Assembly: GCA_965658445.1 (NCBI GenBank)
Contig: CBFHSF010000005.1
Location: forward strand, 106,258 to 170,257
Source: CBFHSF01 sp965658445
GTDB taxonomy: Bacteria > Bacteroidota > Bacteroidia > Flavobacteriales > Schleiferiaceae
Reading direction: 5' to 3'
Length of the DNA: 64,000 bases
Shown piece after piece: positions 26,585 to 35,349 of the stretch. The notes under the pieces are model-generated. The model made no database searches. It was not told the origin of the DNA and was given only the letters and a program-made list of their open reading frames with translations. How positions within the stretch are numbered: the first letter of the stretch is position 1; every line of letters starts with the position of its first letter. The position numbers were made by a program, and so were the translations under genes.

Positions 26585-26616
26585 TATTCGTCTATGCTAT
26601 TATTCGTCTATACTAT
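26585..26616. repeat. Tandem 16-base repeat upstream of glyS
   Basis: TATTCGTCTATGCTAT (26585-26600) is repeated as TATTCGTCTATACTAT (26601-26616) with one difference, just before the glyS start. A degenerate third copy, TATCGTCTAATCTAT, lies at about 26650. See also the inverted copies at 35275. Confidence 0.7.
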
Positions 26617-26658
26617 GGTCGAGTAATCCCAAAAAAATGGGATCAATTATCGTCTAAT

Positions 26659-27231
26659 CTATATCAAGTTGACAACGTTGGAGGTAAAGAGTTTTACCGA
26701 GATGGCCAATAGGATAATCCCAAAGACCTTTCTCAAAACACCTATCCCCCCTTTGCCCAACAACGTAGAAATTCTATCGGAACTCTTCAACACGGCGTAC
26801 ACCAATATCATATTAATAATAATGGCGATAAGTATGTTGATGGTTTCGTATTCTGCTCGGATGGAGATCAAAGTGGTCAATGTTCCCGCGCCGGCAATCA
26901 GTGGAAAGGCAATGGGGACAATACTCGCCGATTCAGGTTCATCGTCTTTGTAGAGTTGAATTCCCAAAATCATTTCTAAGGCCAAAAAGAAGAGCACAAA
27001 GGCTCCTGCCACGGCAAATGAATTTACATCCACACCAAACAGTAACAAGATCTTTTGACCTGTGTACAAAAACACAATCATAATGATCAAGGCCACCATT
27101 GTGGCTTTTTCTGATTGTATATGTCCTGCCTTTTCTCTCAGTGTAATAATAAGAGGGATGCTTCCGATGATATCAATCACCGCAAAGAGCACCATAGTGG
27201 CAGAGAAAATTTGTAAAATGTCAAAACCCAT
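26659..27231 (-). CDS. MarC family (NAAT) membrane protein
   Basis: 190 aa with six hydrophobic segments, the normal size and layout for MarC. Conserved phrases include FAVIDIIGSIPL near the start and AFPLIAGAGTLTTLI in the middle. The family is annotated as multiple-antibiotic-resistance-related or neutral amino acid transporters, but its transport substrate is uncertain. It is transcribed alone. Confidence 0.9.
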   Translation of the reverse strand: MGFDILQIFSATMVLFAVIDIIGSIPLIITLREKAGHIQSEKATMVALIIMIVFLYTGQKILLLFGVDVNSFAVAGAFVLFFLALEMILGIQLYKDDEPESASIVPIAFPLIAGAGTLTTLISIRAEYETINILIAIIINMILVYAVLKSSDRISTLLGKGGIGVLRKVFGIILLAISVKLFTSNVVNLI

Positions 27232-27425
27232 GGTTCATTCCTTTAAATGCAAATAATTAGAATGCGTTTTTAAATCCCTAATTATAAGCCGTTGAACTCG
27301 CTGCAAAAGTACAGTCATTTTTTGAATCCCACACTACGAGGAATACTAGAATTAACCACCTGAAGAATGGGCTTTAAGAAGGGTTAAAACGGGGTCAAAA
27401 TGAGGTAAAAACCCTTTGAAATTGG

Positions 27426-27433
27426 TATCTTTG
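27426..27433 (+). promoter_or_regulatory. -7 promoter box only 4 bases from the DUF3109 start codon
   Basis: TATCTTTG is an exact TAnnTTTG. The ATG is at 27438, so transcription would begin at or next to the start codon (leaderless mRNA). No TTTG is found at the usual -33 distance. Confidence 0.5.
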
Positions 27434-27437
27434 TAGC

Positions 27438-28019
27438 ATGATTAGCATAGGGGATGCCATAGTGTCTAGTGAGATTTTAGAAGAGGCCTTTGTCTGCGAT
27501 TTGAGCAAGTGCAAAGGAGCCTGTTGTGTAGGTGGAGATGCGGGTGCTCCTCTGAACGAAGAAGAGGCTTCTCTCTTGGACGATTTGTATGACGATGTCA
27601 AACCCTACCTCCGACCGGAAGGAATTAAAGCCATTGAGTCACAGGGTAAGTTTGTGGTTGGACAAGACGGAGAACTCGAAACGCCATTGGTCAACAATGA
27701 GGAATGTGCCTATGTTATATATGAGGGAGGAATTACAAAGTGCGGAATTGAGAAGGCAAATGAGGATGGCGTAATAGATTATAAAAAACCTATAAGCTGT
27801 CATTTGTATCCCATACGCATTCAAAAGTATTCTTCCTTTGAAGCGGTTAATTATGAAAGGTGGGACATCTGTGCTCCTGCCTGTGATTTGGGAGCTTCGC
27901 TAAAGGTTCCCATTTATGCGTTCTTAAAAGAACCATTGGTTCGTAAATACGGATCGGATTGGTACAGTGAGCTGGAGGAGGTCGCCAAGCATTGGCCCGG
28001 AACCTTATCTCAAGATTAA
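27438..28019 (+). CDS. DUF3109 family cysteine-rich protein
   Basis: 193 aa. Nine cysteines fall in conserved places: CDLSKCKGACC near residue 20, then EC.Y, KCGI, SCHLYPIR and CAPACDLG. The spacing suggests metal or Fe-S binding similar to the YkgJ-type zinc/iron-chelating domain, though this is inference. Function unknown. It is a single gene, followed by a weak inverted repeat. Confidence 0.88.
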   Translation: MISIGDAIVSSEILEEAFVCDLSKCKGACCVGGDAGAPLNEEEASLLDDLYDDVKPYLRPEGIKAIESQGKFVVGQDGELETPLVNNEECAYVIYEGGITKCGIEKANEDGVIDYKKPISCHLYPIRIQKYSSFEAVNYERWDICAPACDLGASLKVPIYAFLKEPLVRKYGSDWYSELEEVAKHWPGTLSQD

Positions 28020-28069
28020 TTTTTAATCAACTTCGATGAGGTTATTAACATCGGGTGTGAATTAAAAAT
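28019..28069 (+). terminator. Imperfect inverted repeat after the DUF3109 gene
   Basis: ATTTTTAAT (28019-28027) pairs with ATTAAAAAT (28061-28069), and CGATG (28034-28038) with CATCG (28049-28053). An A/T run follows. It could act as a terminator, but the stem is AT-rich and interrupted. Confidence 0.4.
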
Positions 28070-28336
28070 CCAAAAAAACATCTTTTTTTTCTTGTTTTTA
28101 TTCAGACCCCCGACCTGCCTAGGATTGCGGTTTGTAAGAATTCCCTTACTGTTAATAAGTGGTTGAATTTTGTGAATAAAAGGGGGTTGCGCCGTTCTCG
28201 ATTAAAGTTCAACTTTGTAAGAGAAGTTAGCGGATAGCTAAATGCTCTCTTCCAATCAAAATCTTCTAAACGTCTAATTTTCAAGGCATTACTACTATTA
28301 ATCGCTTGGTTATTAACTATATAAAAACAATTACTG
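28070..28336. other. Intergenic region upstream of nrdB
   Basis: AT-rich, no convincing ORF. I looked for NrdR boxes (ACA-N-TATAT-type) and saw none; no exact TAnnTTTG box at a plausible distance either. The nrd promoter must lie here. Confidence 0.5.
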
Positions 28337-29314
28337 ATGAGTCAGCAAGAACCTATTTTGCAGGAGAATAAGAGCCGATTCGTCCTCTTTCCTATCACCC
28401 ATCACGATATATGGGATTGGTACAAAAAGTCAGAGGCGTGTTTCTGGACGGCAGAGGAAATTGACTTGAGTTCGGATCTACCCGATTGGAATTCTAAGTT
28501 GAATGATGATGAGAGATATTTCATTAAACACATCTTGGCATTTTTCGCTGCCAGTGATGGTATTGTAAATGAAAATTTAGCAGAGAATTTTGTAAACGAG
28601 GTTCAGTTTACCGAGGCGAAGTTTTTCTACGGTTTCCAAATCATGATGGAAAACATTCACTCAGAAACGTACTCTCTACTCATTGACACATACATTAAAG
28701 ATCCCGCAGAAAGAGATAAACTCTTTAATGCCATTGAGACCTTTGATGCCATCAAGAAAAAAGCAGATTGGGCACTGAAATGGATTGAGTCTCCTTCTTT
28801 TGCGGAGAGACTGATTGCCTTTGCTGCTGTAGAAGGAATCTTCTTCTCAGGAGCTTTCTGTTCTATTTTCTGGATGAAGAAGCGTGGCTTGTTGCCAGGA
28901 CTTACCTTCTCTAACGAGTTGATCTCAAGAGACGAAGGTATGCACTGTGACTTTGCAGTTCACCTGCACAACAACCACCTCATTAACAAAGTACCCAAAG
29001 ACCGCATTAAGCAAATAATCATCGAAGCCCTGGATATTGAGCGTGAGTTCATCACGGAATCACTACCCGTGGATTTGATTGGAATGAACTCGAAATTGAT
29101 GACCCAGTACTTGGAGTTTGTGGCGGATCGCCTTCTAGTAGAGCTAGAGTGTGAGAAGGTATACAACGCTGAGAACCCCTTTGACTTTATGGAGATGATT
29201 TCTCTTCAAGGAAAGACCAACTTCTTTGAAAAGAGAGTGTCTGATTACCGCAAAGCCGGAGTTGGAGCCCCTAAAGAAGAGAGCGATACATTCTCTTTTG
29301 ACGCAGATTTTTAG
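28337..29314 (+). CDS. nrdB: Ribonucleoside-diphosphate reductase, small subunit
   Basis: 325 aa. The phrases FWTAEEIDLS, ENIHSETYSLLIDTY and EGIFFSGAF match the eukaryote-like class I R2 protein. They contain the di-iron carboxylate and His ligands and the Tyr that would carry the radical (HSETY). Subunit of the enzyme that makes dNDPs. It is followed after 33 bases by nrdA. Confidence 0.97.
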   Translation: MSQQEPILQENKSRFVLFPITHHDIWDWYKKSEACFWTAEEIDLSSDLPDWNSKLNDDERYFIKHILAFFAASDGIVNENLAENFVNEVQFTEAKFFYGFQIMMENIHSETYSLLIDTYIKDPAERDKLFNAIETFDAIKKKADWALKWIESPSFAERLIAFAAVEGIFFSGAFCSIFWMKKRGLLPGLTFSNELISRDEGMHCDFAVHLHNNHLINKVPKDRIKQIIIEALDIEREFITESLPVDLIGMNSKLMTQYLEFVADRLLVELECEKVYNAENPFDFMEMISLQGKTNFFEKRVSDYRKAGVGAPKEESDTFSFDADF

Positions 29315-29347
29315 AACAACCAATCAACACCAAATAATCCACAGAAC

Positions 29348-31897
29348 ATGTACGTATTAAAAAGAGACGGGCGCAAAGAAGCCGTAAAATTCGATAAGAT
29401 CACCGCGAGAATCCAGAAACTCTGTTATGGTTTGAGCAATCACGTAGAAGCCGTGAGTGTTGCCGTTAGAGTTATTGAGGGTATCTACGACGGGGTTACG
29501 ACTTCTGAACTCGATAGTTTGGCAGCAGAGGTAGCTGCATCTATGACGGTTAAGCACCCTGACTATGCGCAACTGGCAGCGCGAATTGCCGTTTCTAACC
29601 TCCACAAAAACACTCACAAGTCCTTCTCAGACACCATGAAGGATTTGTACACATACATCAACCCAAAGACCAACCAAGAGTCTCCACTTCTCGCAGATGA
29701 CGTTTACGAAATCATCCAGAAGAATGCAGAGATCCTAGATTCTACATTGATCTACGACAGAGATTTTGGTTACGATTACTTTGGATTTAAAACATTAGAG
29801 CGCTCTTACCTTCTCCGTCTCAACGGTAAGATTGCAGAACGTCCACAGCACATGTTGATGCGTGTTGCCATCGGTATCCACAAAGAAGATATCGAAGCGG
29901 CCATCGAAACTTACGACTTGATGTCTAAGAAGTACTTCACACACGCAACGCCAACTCTTTTCAACTCGGGAACACCCAAGCCACAAATGTCTAGCTGTTT
30001 CTTGGTTTCCATGAAAGATGACAGCATCGATGGGATCTACGACACGCTTAAGCAGTGTGCAAAGATTTCTCAGTCTGCCGGTGGAATTGGTTTGAGCATT
30101 CACAACGTAAGAGCTACGGGTTCTTACATCCGCGGAACAAACGGTACTTCTAACGGTATTGTGCCCATGCTTAAGGTCTTCAACGACACCGCTCGTTATG
30201 TTGACCAGGGAGGTGGTAAGAGAAAGGGATCTTTTGCTATCTACATTGAGCCATGGCACGCAGATATCAATGACTTCTTGGATCTTAAGAAGAACCACGG
30301 TAAAGAAGAGTTGAGAGCTCGCGATTTGTTCTACGCCATGTGGATTCCCGATTTGTTTATGGAGCGCGTAGAGGCTGATGCCGATTGGACCCTTATGGAT
30401 CCCAACGAGTGTCCAGGTCTTTCTGATGCTTACGGAGACAAGTTCAAGGAGTTGTACACTCAGTACGAAGAGAGCGGAAAAGGTCGCAAGACGGTAAAAG
30501 CTCGTGAGGTATGGCAGAAGATTTTGGAATCTCAAATCGAAACCGGTACTCCTTACATGTTGTACAAGGACGCTGCCAACGAGAAGTCTAACCAGAAAAA
30601 CTTGGGAACTATCCGTTCTTCTAACTTGTGTACTGAGATTATGGAGTACACGGACGAGAACGAAGTGGCCGTGTGTAACTTGGCTTCTATCGCCCTTCCA
30701 ATGTTTATCGAGAACGGTGAGTTTGACCACCAAAAACTATACGATGTAACCTACAAAGTAACTAAGAACTTGAACCGCATCATCGACAGAAACTACTACC
30801 CAGTACCTGAGGCTAGAGTTTCTAACATGCGCCACCGTCCGGTAGGATTGGGAATTCAAGGTCTTGCAGATACCTTTATCAAGTTGAGAATGCCCTTTAC
30901 TTCACAAGAGGCTAAGAACTTGAACAAGGACATCTTTGAAACGATTTACTACGCTGCTTTGGTAGCTTCTAAAGACGAAGCCATTGCAGACGGTCCCTAC
31001 GAGACTTTCCCAGGATCTCCTATCTCAGAAGGTAAGTTCCAGCACAACCTCTGGGGTGTGGATGAGAACACTTTGAGCGGACGTTGGGATTGGGATACTC
31101 TTCGCAAAGACGTTATGGAAAAAGGAGTTAGAAACTCTCTACTTCTCGCTCCTATGCCAACGGCATCTACGTCTCAAATTTTGGGTAACAATGAGTGTTT
31201 TGAGCCTTACACTTCAAACATCTACACTCGTCGAGTACTCAGTGGAGAGTTCATCGTAGTAAACAAACACCTATTGATTGACTTGGTAAACCTAGGTCTT
31301 TGGAATGAGGACGTTAAGAACCAGCTTATCGCTGCCAACGGATCCATCCAAAACATCGAAGGTATTCCAGACAATATCAAAGAATTGTACAAGACGGTTT
31401 GGGAAATGAGTATGCGCGATATCATTGATATGGCAGCAGAAAGAGGATGGTTCATCGATCAGAGCCAGAGTCTCAACTTGTTTGTTGAGAACCCCAACAT
31501 GGGTAAATTGACTTCAATGCACTTCTATGCATGGAAGAAAGGACTCAAGACCGGTATGTACTACTTGCGTACAAAAGCTGCGGCAGATGCCATTAAGTTT
31601 ACAGTACAGAAGCAAGCAAAAGCTCAAGTTGAGCCAGTAGTTAACAATACGGACAAGCCTGCCGCTCCTGAAGCAGCACCTGCACCTGCAGCACCTGCAA
31701 CCGCGGAGACTGTTCAGGCAGCAGCTCCGGTTGCAGCAGCGCCCGCTCCTGCAGCGCCAGAAGCCGCTAAGCCGATTGAGATTTCTACAGAACTCAACAT
31801 GAAAAAGATGGCAGAAGCAGTTAAAGAGTACAACTCTCAAGACGCTATTGCCTGCTCAATAGATGATCCAGACGGGTGTGAAATGTGTGGATCCTAG
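29348..31897 (+). CDS. nrdA: Ribonucleoside-diphosphate reductase, large subunit
   Basis: 849 aa. The N-terminal ATP cone (MYVLKRDGRKEAVKFDKI) is the allosteric activity site. Catalytic-site phrases are SSCFLVSM, SNLCTEI with the thiyl Cys, VCNLASI, and MPTASTSQILGNNE. The C-terminus ends in DGCEMCGS, the CxxC pair that re-reduces the active site. Before it is an unusual linker of ~40 residues made almost only of Ala and Pro (bases ~31650-31775), probably a flexible tether. It is cotranscribed with nrdB. Confidence 0.97.
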   Translation: MYVLKRDGRKEAVKFDKITARIQKLCYGLSNHVEAVSVAVRVIEGIYDGVTTSELDSLAAEVAASMTVKHPDYAQLAARIAVSNLHKNTHKSFSDTMKDLYTYINPKTNQESPLLADDVYEIIQKNAEILDSTLIYDRDFGYDYFGFKTLERSYLLRLNGKIAERPQHMLMRVAIGIHKEDIEAAIETYDLMSKKYFTHATPTLFNSGTPKPQMSSCFLVSMKDDSIDGIYDTLKQCAKISQSAGGIGLSIHNVRATGSYIRGTNGTSNGIVPMLKVFNDTARYVDQGGGKRKGSFAIYIEPWHADINDFLDLKKNHGKEELRARDLFYAMWIPDLFMERVEADADWTLMDPNECPGLSDAYGDKFKELYTQYEESGKGRKTVKAREVWQKILESQIETGTPYMLYKDAANEKSNQKNLGTIRSSNLCTEIMEYTDENEVAVCNLASIALPMFIENGEFDHQKLYDVTYKVTKNLNRIIDRNYYPVPEARVSNMRHRPVGLGIQGLADTFIKLRMPFTSQEAKNLNKDIFETIYYAALVASKDEAIADGPYETFPGSPISEGKFQHNLWGVDENTLSGRWDWDTLRKDVMEKGVRNSLLLAPMPTASTSQILGNNECFEPYTSNIYTRRVLSGEFIVVNKHLLIDLVNLGLWNEDVKNQLIAANGSIQNIEGIPDNIKELYKTVWEMSMRDIIDMAAERGWFIDQSQSLNLFVENPNMGKLTSMHFYAWKKGLKTGMYYLRTKAAADAIKFTVQKQAKAQVEPVVNNTDKPAAPEAAPAPAAPATAETVQAAAPVAAAPAPAAPEAAKPIEISTELNMKKMAEAVKEYNSQDAIACSIDDPDGCEMCGS

Positions 31898-31914
31898 TTC
31901 ATAACCAAAGCGAG

Positions 31915-31947
31915 AAATCCCCCGACACCCCGGGGGATTTTTTTTGC
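31915..31947 (+). terminator. Rho-independent terminator after nrdA
   Basis: Stem AAATCCCCCG / CGGGGGATTT around ACACCC, then eight T. It lies 18 bases after the nrdA stop. Confidence 0.9.
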
Positions 31948-31976
31948 TCTAAACTTTCGCATTACCTTTAAGAGAA

Positions 31977-32333
31977 ATGAAGGAACATCAACTGATATTG
32001 CGCTTTGTTCTCGAGCTTATTGCATTGGGTCTGTACGGCTTTATGGGTGCAGAATGGGAAACATCTCCCATTTTGGGAGCCATGGGGCTTCCCCTATTGA
32101 TTATGCTGGGTTGGGGCCTCTTTACCGTTCCCGATGATCCCTCTCGAGGCAAGGCAAACGGAGTCCATGTAAAGGGGTGGATGCGCTTGGTTTTGGAAGG
32201 GCTTGTCTTTGGAGGTGCCTTTGTAGGATCTGTCCTCTCATACCCCGTGGTTTCTTCTATCTTTGGTATCCTTGTTGTGTATCATTACGCCGCAACAAAA
32301 AATAGAATCGCATGGCTTCTAAAGCAAAACTGA
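31977..32333 (+). CDS. YrdB family (DUF2568) small membrane protein
   Basis: 118 aa with four hydrophobic segments. The motif TVPDDPSRGK in the middle and the layout match the YrdB/DUF2568 family, whose function is unknown. It begins 8 bases after TACCTTTA, a near-match to the -7 box, just past the nrdA terminator. Its last 22 bases overlap the next gene, so the two are probably coupled. Confidence 0.82.
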   Translation: MKEHQLILRFVLELIALGLYGFMGAEWETSPILGAMGLPLLIMLGWGLFTVPDDPSRGKANGVHVKGWMRLVLEGLVFGGAFVGSVLSYPVVSSIFGILVVYHYAATKNRIAWLLKQN

Positions 32334-32809
32334 TCGCCCTGTTTATCTTCCTTTTTGGGCTGACAGATGCCCTTGGGCAAAACACAAATTCCGACACAGT
32401 AATTGCGCAAGTGTACAGGGCGTTGACGCTTAAGGAGCCCGCTGTGGACCAAGTCAGCACGCGCCTTCTGGAGAGCTCAGAGTGGGAAGCTTTGGCCTAT
32501 TTAGACATGACGCAGCCTCAGTACGACCAAAACTCCATGCAGGAAGCGGTTGGTGACGTCTACAAGTTTTCAGAAAAGCGCTTCATCATTAAAATGATTG
32601 ATCAGAGCAATCCTTCTCAGTTTGGTTTGACGGTAAATGGCGATTATTCTATATATGGAAATACGTTACACCTTACCAAACCCGGTGCTCCCTCCTTTAA
32701 CGAGTACTGGAAAGTCATTATTCTCGACGAGAACTACATGGTACTCGACATTGATGGGCTGAGAATATTTTTTACACATACACAGTCATTTTTTCCAAAA
32801 ACGGAATAA
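32312..32809 (+). CDS. Exported protein of unknown function
   Basis: 165 aa. A signal peptide (LIALFIFLFGLTDALGQ) is followed by a helical part and then a beta-rich C-terminal half (residues ~85-155). No domain is recognised. The overlap with the YrdB-like gene supports cotranscription. The codon pattern agrees with its neighbours, so it is probably real. Confidence 0.7.
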   Translation: MASKAKLIALFIFLFGLTDALGQNTNSDTVIAQVYRALTLKEPAVDQVSTRLLESSEWEALAYLDMTQPQYDQNSMQEAVGDVYKFSEKRFIIKMIDQSNPSQFGLTVNGDYSIYGNTLHLTKPGAPSFNEYWKVIILDENYMVLDIDGLRIFFTHTQSFFPKTE

Positions 32810-32928
32810 ATCCTACTGAAAAACTGAAAATTTTGCAGCTCATGTAAGTTGTTCCTTTCATTCTCCAATTTATTTTGTTATATTGTAGGGACTCTCCTCA
32901 TAGTATTAACTCATAAAATAGATACGCC

Positions 32929-33120
32929 ATGGCTACTCATGCAGCAGTTCGTAGGCCATCTAAAGGGAGAAGAGCCCCAGCCGCAATCCGTAGAAGGGCT
33001 CAAGCCATTAGAAAGGCCAGAAACAAGAAAGCAACTACTCGAGAAAAGTTAACCATTGGAATGGTGGTATTGGTAATCATTGGAATTATCATCACCGCTG
33101 TAATATTCTCAGGGGTATAA
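32929..33120 (+). CDS. Small basic membrane protein
   Basis: 63 aa. The first 40 residues are rich in Arg, Lys and Ala (RRPSKGRRAPAAIRRRAQAIRKARNKK); the rest is one transmembrane helix (IGMVVLVIIGIIITAVIF). The shape suggests a small inner-membrane protein with a positively charged cytoplasmic part, able to bind nucleic acid or acidic lipids; this is inference. A longer ORF in another frame (32849-33052) has no sensible composition. Confidence 0.6.
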   Translation: MATHAAVRRPSKGRRAPAAIRRRAQAIRKARNKKATTREKLTIGMVVLVIIGIIITAVIFSGV

Positions 33121-33203
33121 TTTTTCTACGCTCTTCGGCAGTTGATTCTCAACCAAAGTCACATTGCCGACCAAAAAATTGTTTCACCTAATCTGATGTC
33201 AGT

Positions 33204-33284
33204 ATGAAGACAGTTTTACAATACGGCCTAGTGATTGCTCTTATCGGAGGAATCGTTTCTATGGCACTCTTTTTAACTATGTAA
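33204..33284 (+). CDS. Possible 26-residue single-helix membrane peptide
   Basis: ATG 33204 to TAA 33284 encodes MKTVLQYGLVIALIGGIVSM followed by ALFLTM: a Lys near the start, then a hydrophobic helix of about 19 residues. It lies between two other small membrane-protein genes on the same strand. Its size and helix suit a real small membrane peptide, but a chance ORF cannot be excluded. Confidence 0.4.
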   Translation: MKTVLQYGLVIALIGGIVSMALFLTM

Positions 33285-33298
33285 TTTAGAACATATCG

Positions 33299-33306
33299 TA
33301 CCTTTG
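33299..33306 (+). promoter_or_regulatory. -7 promoter box 5 bases from the next start codon
   Basis: TACCTTTG, exact TAnnTTTG, five bases before ATG 33312. This suggests a leaderless or near-leaderless transcript. Confidence 0.5.
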
Positions 33307-33311
33307 TTGCC

Positions 33312-33614
33312 ATGAAGAAATTTATGGTAGGGCTGTCCGCTCTTGTGGTACTATCCTTTGTTGCTGGACTATTGAGTAGAGTCCTTGATTGGACTTATAC
33401 CGAGGTCCTTTTTCCCTTTTCTATCGCATTGTTCGCTTTGGTTTGGATGCCACTTTTTTTGTTTTATGCTTATGACAGAAAGCAGCAGAGAAAGGAAAGT
33501 ACGTCATCTGATCATCCCACAGAACCTCACGCTCCCGCAGGTTCGCTCAGCGATATTTTTAGAAATCTGCACAATCCACCTCCTTCGGAATCAAAGAAGG
33601 ATTCTGAGGAGTAG
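33312..33614 (+). CDS. Small membrane protein with hydrophilic tail
   Basis: 100 aa. Two hydrophobic segments (about residues 5-22 and 32-53) are followed by a hydrophilic C-terminal half rich in S, P, E and K. No family recognised. It converges on the DUF1853 gene with 3 bases between the two stop codons. Confidence 0.65.
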   Translation: MKKFMVGLSALVVLSFVAGLLSRVLDWTYTEVLFPFSIALFALVWMPLFLFYAYDRKQQRKESTSSDHPTEPHAPAGSLSDIFRNLHNPPPSESKKDSEE

Positions 33615-33617
33615 TTC

Positions 33618-34403
33618 TCACCAATTTTCATTGACAACCACCCAGACCTCGCCGCTCCCTTCTTCTGCCAACCAGGCGTAAGGCCTATCCCCTTTTTGAA
33701 TGTCTTGAATCACCTGCGAAAGGGTGGAATCATCAATTTTTCTTTCTACCGGCATGCGCCCCCAACGATCTCTGTGGTGTTGGGCCAAGAATCCCCCAGT
33801 GCTGAATTTTTCTCCTGTCAATTCAAAGAACTCTGAGGCGTATACCCAATGACACTTGGGATGATTTGCGGTTAGGTTTGGAATGGCTTTTCCTTCCAAC
33901 TTTGCATTGGGATGATAGCCAATCATGCCTTGTACCCAAACTATGGATTCATCAATCTCCTCAAAGTATTTTTTCCCCAATGGAATTTGATGCCCAAAAA
34001 GCTTTTCTCTTTTGCCATCCCAGTTTTCCTTCCCTGAAGGGGAGATGAGTTGATTTCTCCTGGGGCAGTGGAGATAGAATTTTATGGATACTTCAAGGTG
34101 AAGGCAGCGATGGTTTTCCTTCAGTAAAAAGTCAACTTCTCCTAAGGTCTTTGACTCTTCAATGATTTGTAGGTTTCTGCGAATGGAAAGATTTGTGTTT
34201 TGAAGGAATGCCTCGTTGAGGAGGTCTTCATAGTGATGTCCCAATCTCTTGGTGTTGGCCTCTAGATGCTCGGGTGGGGTTTTTGAATTTTCCCACCAAT
34301 TTCTCCACCGGTCGGGAGGCAAATAACCTTCGCCTTCAAATAATGGGGGTTGGTTACGGCACCAATCCCATTCAGATAGTATCTTTAGCCCTTCGCTCAT
34401 CAT
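33618..34403 (-). CDS. DUF1853 family protein
   Basis: 261 aa from ATG 34403 (or ATG 34400); a GTG further upstream adds six residues. The N-terminal half has LGHHYEDLLNEAF, and the centre has TLGEVDFLL and LHLEVSIKFYLH, which match DUF1853. The acidic D then E-x3-K arrangement recalls PD-(D/E)XK-like nucleases, but this is only a resemblance. Function unknown. It is a single gene. Confidence 0.8.
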   Translation of the reverse strand: MMSEGLKILSEWDWCRNQPPLFEGEGYLPPDRWRNWWENSKTPPEHLEANTKRLGHHYEDLLNEAFLQNTNLSIRRNLQIIEESKTLGEVDFLLKENHRCLHLEVSIKFYLHCPRRNQLISPSGKENWDGKREKLFGHQIPLGKKYFEEIDESIVWVQGMIGYHPNAKLEGKAIPNLTANHPKCHWVYASEFFELTGEKFSTGGFLAQHHRDRWGRMPVERKIDDSTLSQVIQDIQKGDRPYAWLAEEGSGEVWVVVNENW

Positions 34404-34497
34404 CGCTAAGAAATAAAACACCTAGCAGATGTGCAAAAAGCCCTTGTTAAGTGTTATCTATTTTTGAGGGCGAAACACGAATTCACGAAAAACAAAC

Positions 34498-35265
34498 ATG
34501 AAGACTCTGTATAGATTTTTGGGAGCAGGATTGGGATGGGCTCTGGGAGGACCCATCGGAGCTATTTTGGGTTTTGTTGCCTCGGATTTGGTGGAAACTC
34601 TATCTGGAGAGGAAGAACCAAAAACCCGAAGGTTTTCAAGAACCCGCGACCAATCGGGGGATTTTCACCTCAGTCTGCTCATACTTTCTGCTGTGGTCAT
34701 TAAGGCCGACGGAAAAACTGATCAGCGCGAATTGGATTTTGTACGATCACGATTTGTGCAAATGTTTGGAAAGGATAAAGCCAATGAGAGCTTTAAACTC
34801 TTCAAACGCGTTCTTCAAAAAGACATTGACGTTGCCCAGGTCACGGAACAGATTCGTTCCCACCTAAACTACTCGGCGCGTCTTCAGATTTTAGATTACC
34901 TGTTTAGAATTGCCAATGCGGATGGTCATTTGGACACCAAAGAAACCAATGTAATAAGAACCATTGCATCCCATCTGTACATCAGAACACCGGACTTCAA
35001 TTCTGTGTTTGCTATGTACGGACGTCAATACAACCGGCGCAAGACGACTCGAGTTTCTTCCATGGCCGCCAATTATGCCATTCTTGAACTCTCGTCGTCT
35101 GCTACTGACGATGAGGTGAAGAAGGCCTATCGCAAGTTGGTGAGAAAGTATCACCCCGATAAATTGCAAGGGTTGGGACAGGATGTAATCGATGCAGGAA
35201 AGGAAAAGTTTATCAAAGTTCAAGGAGCCTACGAAGCGATATGTAAGGTTCGAAATATTAAATAA
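34498..35265 (+). CDS. TerB-like and DnaJ-domain protein (DjlA-like)
   Basis: 255 aa. A glycine-rich hydrophobic N-terminus (GAGLGWALGGPIGAILGF) may insert in the membrane. Residues ~55-165 resemble the TerB/tellurite-resistance domain (VIKADGKTDQRE, ANADGHLDTKE). The C-terminal ~65 residues are a J domain with the HPD motif in KYHPDKL. DjlA-type co-chaperones recruit DnaK at the inner membrane. A polyprenyl synthetase gene follows on the same strand. Confidence 0.88.
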   Translation: MKTLYRFLGAGLGWALGGPIGAILGFVASDLVETLSGEEEPKTRRFSRTRDQSGDFHLSLLILSAVVIKADGKTDQRELDFVRSRFVQMFGKDKANESFKLFKRVLQKDIDVAQVTEQIRSHLNYSARLQILDYLFRIANADGHLDTKETNVIRTIASHLYIRTPDFNSVFAMYGRQYNRRKTTRVSSMAANYAILELSSSATDDEVKKAYRKLVRKYHPDKLQGLGQDVIDAGKEKFIKVQGAYEAICKVRNIK

Positions 35266-35274
35266 CTAAACGAG

Positions 35275-35298
35275 TAGACGAATTGATTAGACGAATTG
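35275..35298. repeat. Direct repeat TAGACGAATTG
   Basis: TAGACGAATTG occurs at 35275-35285 and 35288-35298. Its reverse complement contains ATTCGTCTA, the core of the tandem repeat at 26585-26616. Confidence 0.55.
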
Positions 35299-35349
35299 TG
35301 TCCTCGGCTATTCCATCAACGCTAAAAACTCAGTAACTTTATACCCTTC

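Noticed and set aside
28070..28336. NrdR box upstream of nrdB
   Set aside because: No ACA-x-TATAT-x-TGT-like pair could be found.
29795..30733. 312-codon frame antisense to nrdA
   Set aside because: It lies inside nrdA on the other strand, and its composition (many V, L, R, H, S) is that of the complement of a well-coded gene. No domain or signal.
32849..33052. 67-codon frame overlapping the 63-aa basic membrane protein
   Set aside because: The other frame has a clear charged-then-hydrophobic layout; this one does not.
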